Position numbers and translations under genes: made by a program. Shown in pieces: positions 30,585-35,690 of a stretch of DNA of 35,690 nucleotides. The stretch comes from an uncultured Rhodospirillaceae bacterium (GTDB lineage: Bacteria; Pseudomonadota; Alphaproteobacteria; Rhodospirillales; UBA2165), in contig CAJWAR010000042.1 of the NCBI GenBank assembly GCA_913020445.1, positions 1 through 35,690 on the forward strand. Direction: 5' to 3'. Position 1 is the first letter of the stretch. Every line of letters begins with the position of its first letter. The notes beneath the pieces were generated by a model that was given only the letters and a program-made list of their open reading frames with translations, searched no databases and was not told the DNA's origin.

Positions 30585-32528
30585 ATGGCTTATGGTGTGA
30601 CCCAGCAGATGATAGATACTTTCGGCGAGATTGTGTTTAAGCTCAGCCTCAATAAACAAACGCGGCGCGGCGATGCGGTACGGGAATTGGATTTCGACGC
30701 CTTAGATGCGGCGCGGGATGAAACCGGATTAACTGACGAGGAAATTACCGAGCGTATCGGATTACTGCCCGAACAAGTCGGTGTGGTGCGAGTCTTTACC
30801 GAACGCAAGCACCACAAGATTGATCAGCACCGCCGGATATATCACTTGGGCGGCGGCAAACGCTGGAAGAAAGAAGCCTATCGCAGCCCGGCGGAACGGC
30901 TGCGCTTTAACGAGGAGGCCATGATGCTCCGGGAAGCCATTAACTTTAAACCCGAACTGGCGGCGCGCTATATCGAAGACGGCTATTGGATCAATGAAAC
31001 CCTAAATGGCTGGCTCGCCGATCACGCCCAGAACACACCCGACGCCATTGCCATTCTCCATCCTGGTGGCGAAGTAACCTACGCGGAACTCAAATCACGC
31101 GTCGATCATCTGACCAATGGTCTGCTTTCGCTCGGCCTGATGAAAAGCGATGTGGTTGCGGTGCAGCTGCCCAATACCTTGGATTTTGTCGTCAGCTATT
31201 TAGCCATCACGGCTTTTGGCGGTGTCATGCAAACCATTCATATGCCCTACCGGGACGCCGATATCGAATTTCTGCTCGGCCATGCTCAGGCACGCACCGT
31301 GATTTGCCTACCGGCGTTCAAGGACTTCCCGACCGCCGAAGTAATGCTGAGTATGAAGGAGAAATTAAGCGCCCTGGAGCACGTTATTACGGTCGGTGAC
31401 ATGGAGATTGAAGGCACATTAATGCTTGAAAGTCTGATGATCGAGGGCACGCCTGAGATTGACAATCCGCCGGTCGGTTCCGATCCGTTCTTGCTGCTCT
31501 ATACTTCCGGCACGACCTCCAATCCCAAAGGCGTGCCGCTGACCTATCAAAATATGATGAGCAATGCGCGGGTCAGTGTGGCGGAGTTCAAGATGACATC
31601 GGTTGACCGCAATTTATCGGCTGCTCCGTTTAGCCATCTTTATGGGCTGTTTAATTTTCATGTTGCGCTCAATGCCGGGGCAACAAACGTCCTGCTGCCG
31701 GCTTTCACCCCGCCGGATTTGGCAAAAATGGTTGAAGCGACCAAAGCAACGACAGTATTTCTCGGGCCCGCCCACGCGACCGCGATGATCAATGCCGGAC
31801 TAATGGACGCCCACGATTTTTCTTCCGTCCGCTTTTCGGTATTTTCCGGGGCGGCATGTCCGCCACAGATGATGGAAACCTACCGCGACAAAATTCCCGG
31901 CACCCGCATTAGCCAGCTCTGGGGCATGACCGAAACCGCGGGTGCCACCTATTGCCGTTATGACGATGCCGCGGACATTCCCGTGCGCTCAGCCGGACGC
32001 GCCTCTCCCGGCGATGAAGTGCGGGTGGTGTCGCCGGAAGATGGTAAGCCCTTGCCCGCCAACACCGAAGGCGATTTGCAGGTGCGCGGTTGTTCGGTCT
32101 TTCCAGGCTATCTCAACAATGAAGAAGCCAATGCCGATGCCTTCACCGAGGATGGCTGGTTTAGAACCGGCGACCTCGCCATTATCGATGATGACGGCAA
32201 TATGACGATCACCGGGCGGACCAAGGACGTCATCAATCGCGGCGGCGTCAAGTTCAACCCGGCTGACATTGAAGATCTTATTATCCAACATCCAAAAGTC
32301 GAGATGGCGGCGATTGTTCCGGTACCCGATCCGGCCTTGGGGGAAAAAGCGTGCTGTGTTGTAACGCTGCTGGGTGAGGAAAGCGTCACGCTTGAAGAGC
32401 TTTGCACATTACTGGATGAGCATAAGATTGCCAAAAATAAATGGCCGGAACGTCTTGAGATTATTGATGAAATGCCGTTAACGCCGACCCGTAAAGTTAT
32501 CAAAGGCCGGCTCATGGACAAACTGTAA
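30585..32528 (+). CDS. Acyl-CoA ligase with N-terminal HTH-like domain
   Basis: A 647-residue AMP-forming ligase, about 110 residues longer than usual at the N-terminus. The extension (1-120) has SLNKQTRRGD, a helix-turn-helix-like GLTDEEITERIGLLPEQV (48-65), FTERKHHKIDQHRRIYHLGGGKRW and a linker. The ligase domain then starts near NETLNGWLADHAQ. Its motifs are intact: YTSGTTSNPKG (306-316), WGMTET (446-451), GWFRTGD (524-530), GRTKDVINRGG (544-554) and PLTPTRKVIKG (631-641). GGGAG precedes the ATG. It is co-transcribed with the Fe-S protein and a TetR gene. It probably activates the substrate or product of the Fe-S protein. Confidence 0.92.
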   Translation: MAYGVTQQMIDTFGEIVFKLSLNKQTRRGDAVRELDFDALDAARDETGLTDEEITERIGLLPEQVGVVRVFTERKHHKIDQHRRIYHLGGGKRWKKEAYRSPAERLRFNEEAMMLREAINFKPELAARYIEDGYWINETLNGWLADHAQNTPDAIAILHPGGEVTYAELKSRVDHLTNGLLSLGLMKSDVVAVQLPNTLDFVVSYLAITAFGGVMQTIHMPYRDADIEFLLGHAQARTVICLPAFKDFPTAEVMLSMKEKLSALEHVITVGDMEIEGTLMLESLMIEGTPEIDNPPVGSDPFLLLYTSGTTSNPKGVPLTYQNMMSNARVSVAEFKMTSVDRNLSAAPFSHLYGLFNFHVALNAGATNVLLPAFTPPDLAKMVEATKATTVFLGPAHATAMINAGLMDAHDFSSVRFSVFSGAACPPQMMETYRDKIPGTRISQLWGMTETAGATYCRYDDAADIPVRSAGRASPGDEVRVVSPEDGKPLPANTEGDLQVRGCSVFPGYLNNEEANADAFTEDGWFRTGDLAIIDDDGNMTITGRTKDVINRGGVKFNPADIEDLIIQHPKVEMAAIVPVPDPALGEKACCVVTLLGEESVTLEELCTLLDEHKIAKNKWPERLEIIDEMPLTPTRKVIKGRLMDKL

Positions 32529-32540
32529 GCGGAGCATGTG

Positions 32541-33164
32541 ATGCCTGACGGCGCGGCTCGACAAGTAAAAAGGAAGGATAAATACCGGCGGCGCCAGACC
32601 GAGGTATTTGATGCAGCCGCGGCGGTGTTTGCCAGAAAAGGCTATCATGGCGCCTCAACCGGCGACATCGCCGCTGAGCTCGGCATTGCCCAAAGCAGCC
32701 TGTATTATTATTTCAAGTCAAAGGATGAAGCGCTCGAAAAAGTATGTTTGCAGGGCATTAAGGGCTATGTCGAGCGCCTGCAGGCTATCGTCACCGGCGA
32801 TGTACCGGCAGATGTTAAAATCCGTGAAGCGATCCATAATCATATTGAACCGGTTAATTTCATTCCTGATTACTTCCGGACGTTTGTCGGCGAACTAAGA
32901 TACCTGCCCAGCAACCGGCGCCAGAAACTCAATAATATGATCGCCGAATATAATGCGTTGTTTGAACAAATATTAATCGATGGCATTGCTGAAAAAACCT
33001 TTACCGCAACACTCGATTGTCATGCGTCGATGTTAATGTTGATAGCTCAATGCAACACAGTTCCTTTCTGGTTTGGCCAATTTGAACACTACAGTTCGAC
33101 ACAACTTGCAACCGTGTTGGCCGATAATTTTCTGCTGGGGGCATTGCCACGCAGAAATGAGTGA
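32541..33164 (+). CDS. TetR family transcriptional regulator
   Basis: A 207-residue repressor-type protein with the TetR helix-turn-helix VFDAAAAVFARKGYHGASTGDIAAELGIAQSSLYYYFKSKDEAL near residues 22-65, and a helical ligand-binding domain typical of regulators of acyl-CoA or aromatic catabolism. The ATG at 32541 is preferred to the GTG just before it because GGAG is then six bases away. It is 12 bases after the ligase gene and probably controls this operon through the inverted repeat at 29575; the ligand may be the CoA ester made by the ligase. Confidence 0.92.
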   Translation: MPDGAARQVKRKDKYRRRQTEVFDAAAAVFARKGYHGASTGDIAAELGIAQSSLYYYFKSKDEALEKVCLQGIKGYVERLQAIVTGDVPADVKIREAIHNHIEPVNFIPDYFRTFVGELRYLPSNRRQKLNNMIAEYNALFEQILIDGIAEKTFTATLDCHASMLMLIAQCNTVPFWFGQFEHYSSTQLATVLADNFLLGALPRRNE

Positions 33165-33214
33165 AACCCACGTATTATTCTGGCCTTGGCGAAACCCCCT
33201 TAATGGACGTATAG

Positions 33215-33246
33215 TAAGCCATTGAATGTAAATGGTTTGTTTTTTT
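33215..33246 (+). terminator. Intrinsic terminator after the TetR gene
   Basis: AAGCCATT and AATGGTTT form an eight-pair stem (one G-U) with a seven-base loop, followed by G and seven T residues. It ends the Fe-S/ligase/TetR operon. Confidence 0.8.
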
Positions 33247-33271
33247 CACTAGGTATCATGGAGTTCGAAAA

Positions 33272-33514
33272 ATGCGCACAATCCTAACTCTTTTATTTAT
33301 GTCATTTATCTTTATTGCCCCGACCTACAGCTTTGCTGCAGAAAAAAAGGATACTTCTGTTACCGACAAAGCGGTCACGGTGGTTAAAGAGAACCCAGGC
33401 GCATCGGTTGGCGTTGCCGCTTGCGGTGTAGCGGTCGCCTTTTTCCCGCCAGCATTATTGATCTGCGGTGGCGCAATTGCCGCTGGAGCCGGTGTCGACC
33501 ACGTCAGCAAATAA
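33272..33514 (+). CDS. Small exported protein of unknown function
   Basis: An 80-residue protein with a clear signal peptide (1-22, LTLLFMSFIFIAPTYSFA, cleavage before AEKK). A short charged segment (KKDTSVTDKAVTVVKENPG) precedes a Gly/Ala-rich hydrophobic stretch with two cysteines (GVAACGVAVAFFPPALLICGGAIAAGAG), possibly a membrane hairpin. GGAG precedes the ATG. It has its own terminator downstream. I do not recognise a family. Confidence 0.7.
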   Translation: MRTILTLLFMSFIFIAPTYSFAAEKKDTSVTDKAVTVVKENPGASVGVAACGVAVAFFPPALLICGGAIAAGAGVDHVSK

Positions 33515-33533
33515 CTCTATTAAATATTGATAA

Positions 33534-33564
33534 GGGTCGGTGACCGGGTGTCACCGGCCTTTTT
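33534..33564 (+). terminator. Intrinsic terminator after the small exported protein gene
   Basis: GGGTCGGTGA and TCACCGGCCT form a ten-pair stem (with G-U pairs) and a seven-base loop, followed by T residues. It lies between the small gene and the MFS start at 33575, arguing against a longer MFS start at 33527. Confidence 0.8.
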
Positions 33565-33574
33565 ATATGAAAAT

Positions 33575-34801
33575 ATGACTGAAAAAATAGTCCCAAATAA
33601 ATCTATACCGGCGGGCAAAGCGCTCCTATTCCTGACGATAATATTGGGGTGTTTAAACATGTTAGGGCCAATTGGCATCGACATGTTTTTGGCCGGCGTA
33701 CCCAATATTGCCGAAGGGCTCGGCACCACGCCCAATCGGGTAATAGCTTCCATTTCTACGGTTATGCTGGGCAATGCGGTGGGCCAGCTCGTCCTCGGCC
33801 CGCTATCTGACCGCTTTGGCCGGAAGCCCATTATTCTGTTAACACTCATTATATTTGCCGGCTCCGCTCTGGCCTCAGGGCTTTCGCCGTCAATCGAGTA
33901 TTTGATTATTTGGCGCTTTATCCAAGGCCTGGCCATATCGAGCGGCCGCATATTGGCCGCCGCTGTCGCGCGTGATTTATTTGATCGCGAACGGCTCGGT
34001 AAAATGATGGCCGATATTTTGTTTGTCACTGCACTCGCCACCATCATGTTTCCCATCATCGGCGGCCAGATCGCCCAACATTTACCCTGGCAATGGCTGT
34101 TTTTGACCATGGCTCTATTTGGTGCCGTGGTATTTATGTTGTTCACTTTGTTCTATCGGGAAACCCTTGAGCAGCGGAATCCGCAAGCCATTCGGCCCGG
34201 CTATCTTCTGGTTAAATGGCTGGCGACAATCCGGAACCCGGTTTTTGTCAGATATGTTTTATGCAGCTCGTGCTCGATGGCCGGCTTTGGCGCTTTCCTC
34301 GGCACCTCGCCAACCGTGCTGCGCGGCGCCTTTGGCGTCAGCGCTGTCACTTACGGCTTTCTATTTTCAATCATTGCCGGCTTCTTTCTGATCGCCACCT
34401 TTATCGGCGGACGATTTATTCTGGTCATTGGCCAGCAGCGTCTCATCGCCATCGGCGTGCTGACCATGCTGGTCGGCGGGATTGTTTTAACGGCACTGGC
34501 GATAATTGATGTTCGCCAGCCTTTAGCCGTTATCATGCCGTCGGCGTTTTATGTCTTAGGCTTGGGCTTGGTTTTCCCGCAGACCAATTCACTGGCGCTG
34601 CAGCCGTTTCCGCAATCCGCCGGCACGGCTGCGTCACTCATGGGGTTCATCACCAATTTAGTTTCCGCCGGTGTCGTCGTATTGCTCGCCGCCATGACCC
34701 ATACCACAGCCATCAACCTGGCCGTGGCAATTTTGCTCAGTGGTTTGCTCGCCTGCCTGACTTATTTTGTCATCATCCGCCCGGCAGAAGTGAGCCGCTA
34801 G
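33575..34801 (+). CDS. MFS transporter, Bcr/CflA-type
   Basis: A 408-residue, 12-helix major facilitator protein of the drug:H+ antiporter group. Motif A is GPLSDRFGRKPIIL, and MLGPIGIDMFLAGVPNIAEGLG at the N-terminus with IWRFIQGLAISSGRILAAAVARDLF in helices 4-5 match Bcr/CflA exporters. YRETL follows helix 6. The ATG at 33575 (MTEKIVPNK) was chosen over an in-frame TTG at 33527 because that region is a terminator; the ribosome site is weak. It overlaps the end of the convergent SDR gene by four bases. Substrate unknown. Confidence 0.92.
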   Translation: MTEKIVPNKSIPAGKALLFLTIILGCLNMLGPIGIDMFLAGVPNIAEGLGTTPNRVIASISTVMLGNAVGQLVLGPLSDRFGRKPIILLTLIIFAGSALASGLSPSIEYLIIWRFIQGLAISSGRILAAAVARDLFDRERLGKMMADILFVTALATIMFPIIGGQIAQHLPWQWLFLTMALFGAVVFMLFTLFYRETLEQRNPQAIRPGYLLVKWLATIRNPVFVRYVLCSSCSMAGFGAFLGTSPTVLRGAFGVSAVTYGFLFSIIAGFFLIATFIGGRFILVIGQQRLIAIGVLTMLVGGIVLTALAIIDVRQPLAVIMPSAFYVLGLGLVFPQTNSLALQPFPQSAGTAASLMGFITNLVSAGVVVLLAAMTHTTAINLAVAILLSGLLACLTYFVIIRPAEVSR

Positions 34802-35565
34802 CCGAAATTTGAGCCGCCATTGACGTGCATGGTCTCACCGGTCATGAAACTTGCTTTGTCCGAGATGAGAAACAGCCCGGCCTCGGCAATTTCCTCGGGC
34901 TGGGCAAAACGGCCGAGCGGAAAGCGCTGTTTCATGGCGCCCCGCTGTTCTTCACTGTAGTTTTCAATCATCGCCGTTTCGGTGATGCCGGGACTGACGA
35001 CGTTGACGCGCACACCGGCGGGGCCAAGCGAGCGGGCGAGCGAGCGGGTGAGCGCAATCACTGCCCCTTTCGAGGCGACATAAGCCGGGCCACCCTGACC
35101 CTGGCCACCGGTCACACCATAGAGCACCGAGGTCGACGTACAGAGCACGATGGCCCCTTTACCCTGTTCGATCATCGGCTTGGCAACGGCTTGGGTGATC
35201 AGAAAAGTCCCGGTCACATTGACCGCCATAATGCGATTGCATTCATCAGCGCCAAGCTCGTCCCAGCGCGCCGAAGAATGCGCCGCCGCCCAATGAATGA
35301 GGGCATCGAAGCCGCCAAATTGCTGGATGGTCTCAGCGACGACCTGCTCACAAACCGCCGGGTCAGAGACATCGCCGGCAACCAGGTGCAGATTGGCCTC
35401 ATCAGCAGGAAGATTCTCGGCAAGATTCTGGGAAAGATTCTGAGCCATCAGCTCGCCCTGGATATCAAACGCCGTCACCCGCGCCCCTTGGGCCAGTAAT
35501 AGCTTGGTACAGGCCAAGCCAATGCCACTGGCCGCCCCGGTGACAATAACACGCTGATCAGTCAT
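34798..35565 (-). CDS. Short-chain dehydrogenase/reductase
   Basis: A 255-residue classical SDR with TGAASGIG (9-16), Ser144 or Ser146 in CTSTSVLYG, YVASK (Tyr162, Lys166), VNVVSPGITETAM and the C-terminal MHVNGGSNFG. FDIQ after the second strand favours NAD. WAAAHSS replaces the usual NNAG, a common variation. Residues 41-52 are a tetrapeptide repeat made by a 12-bp tandem repeat. Substrate unknown; it could oxidise a hydroxyacyl intermediate. The remaining 125 bases to the window end hold no gene I can support. Confidence 0.92.
   Translation of the reverse strand: MTDQRVIVTGAASGIGLACTKLLLAQGARVTAFDIQGELMAQNLSQNLAENLPADEANLHLVAGDVSDPAVCEQVVAETIQQFGGFDALIHWAAAHSSARWDELGADECNRIMAVNVTGTFLITQAVAKPMIEQGKGAIVLCTSTSVLYGVTGGQGQGGPAYVASKGAVIALTRSLARSLGPAGVRVNVVSPGITETAMIENYSEEQRGAMKQRFPLGRFAQPEEIAEAGLFLISDKASFMTGETMHVNGGSNFG
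35410..35445. repeat. Three 12-bp tandem repeats inside the SDR gene
   Basis: Three units begin AAGATTCT (35410, 35422, 35434) with small differences in the last four bases. They stay in frame and encode three Gln/Glu-Asn-Leu-x units in a surface loop after the second Rossmann strand. Replication slippage is the likely origin. Confidence 0.85.
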
Positions 35566-35690
35566 ATATAATTTCCCCGGCTGAGATAAATAGACGAGGT
35601 CACCCTAGAATATTCCATGGGGATGTGCCAGAGGTTGGGGGAGATCATTTAAGGATTAAGGAGATCAGAAATCATTGTGTCTCACTAGAC

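Noticed and set aside
33527..33574. Upstream TTG start for the MFS transporter
   Set aside because: The interval is an intrinsic terminator hairpin with a T-run, and the family N-terminus fits the ATG at 33575.
34825..35499. Plus-strand open frame of 224 codons opposite the final SDR
   Set aside because: The minus strand encodes a complete SDR with catalytic residues; the plus frame is His/Arg/Gly-rich shadow sequence.

Overview
The window looks like a chromosomal segment of an alphaproteobacterium, most likely Rhodospirillales-like. The evidence is the kdsD-lptC-lptA-lptB-rpoN-ptsN block, an NDUFA9-type complex I-associated protein, an Hsp20/DUF1150 pair, and a tRNA-Leu followed by a short RNase D-type exonuclease. 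Base composition is moderate and fairly even. I see no phage, transposon, rRNA or CRISPR array. Taxonomy is inference; no marker gene was searched.

Layout. (1) 41-4560, minus strand: a four-gene operon with a QueG/reductive-dehalogenase-type Fe-S protein, a degenerate AMP-ligase-like protein, an intact acyl-CoA ligase and an isochorismatase-like hydrolase. (2) 4710-14802: mostly housekeeping and catabolic genes, namely metF, an EamA transporter, a DUF938 methyltransferase, an SDR, uup, YciI and RidA proteins, a zinc-independent MDR oxidoreductase, an M17 aminopeptidase, a MarR regulator and an NDUFA9-like protein. (3) 15006-21943: tRNA-Leu(CAG), the RNase D-like gene, then the LPS export genes, sigma-54 and PtsN. 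The hpf/raiA gene usual between rpoN and ptsN is absent; a 366-bp non-coding stretch with its own candidate promoter lies there instead. (4) 21978-23853: DUF1150, hsp20, and an orphan flagellin gene broken by one in-frame TAG. The flagellin leader carries a recognisable class I cyclic-di-GMP riboswitch, preceded by a perfect CRP-type palindrome. (5) 23969-29397: a low-oxygen island with a formate/nitrite-family channel, a hemerythrin, a universal stress protein, a solute-binding protein, an FNR-type regulator, a small unknown protein and a CBS-BON protein. Three perfect and one near-perfect FNR boxes lie in the intergenic spaces, several at class II distance from -10 elements. (6) 29617-33164: a second copy of the Fe-S protein/ligase pair, with an intact ligase and a TetR gene. 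(7) 33272-35565: a small exported protein, a Bcr/CflA-type MFS exporter and an SDR.

The most novel-looking element is the two-gene module in regions 1 and 6: a cobalamin-superfamily Fe-S protein two bases upstream of an AMP-ligase that carries a shared N-terminal domain of about 110 residues with a helix-turn-helix-like stretch. In copy 1 the ligase has lost its ATP-binding motifs and C-terminal domain but kept the N-terminal domain, and a separate normal ligase follows it. This suggests the N-terminal domain has a role of its own, perhaps as a partner of the Fe-S protein. The most tractable regulatory finding is the flagellin leader, where a CRP-type site, promoter, c-di-GMP riboswitch and masked ribosome binding site lie in order in front of a gene with a nonsense codon.
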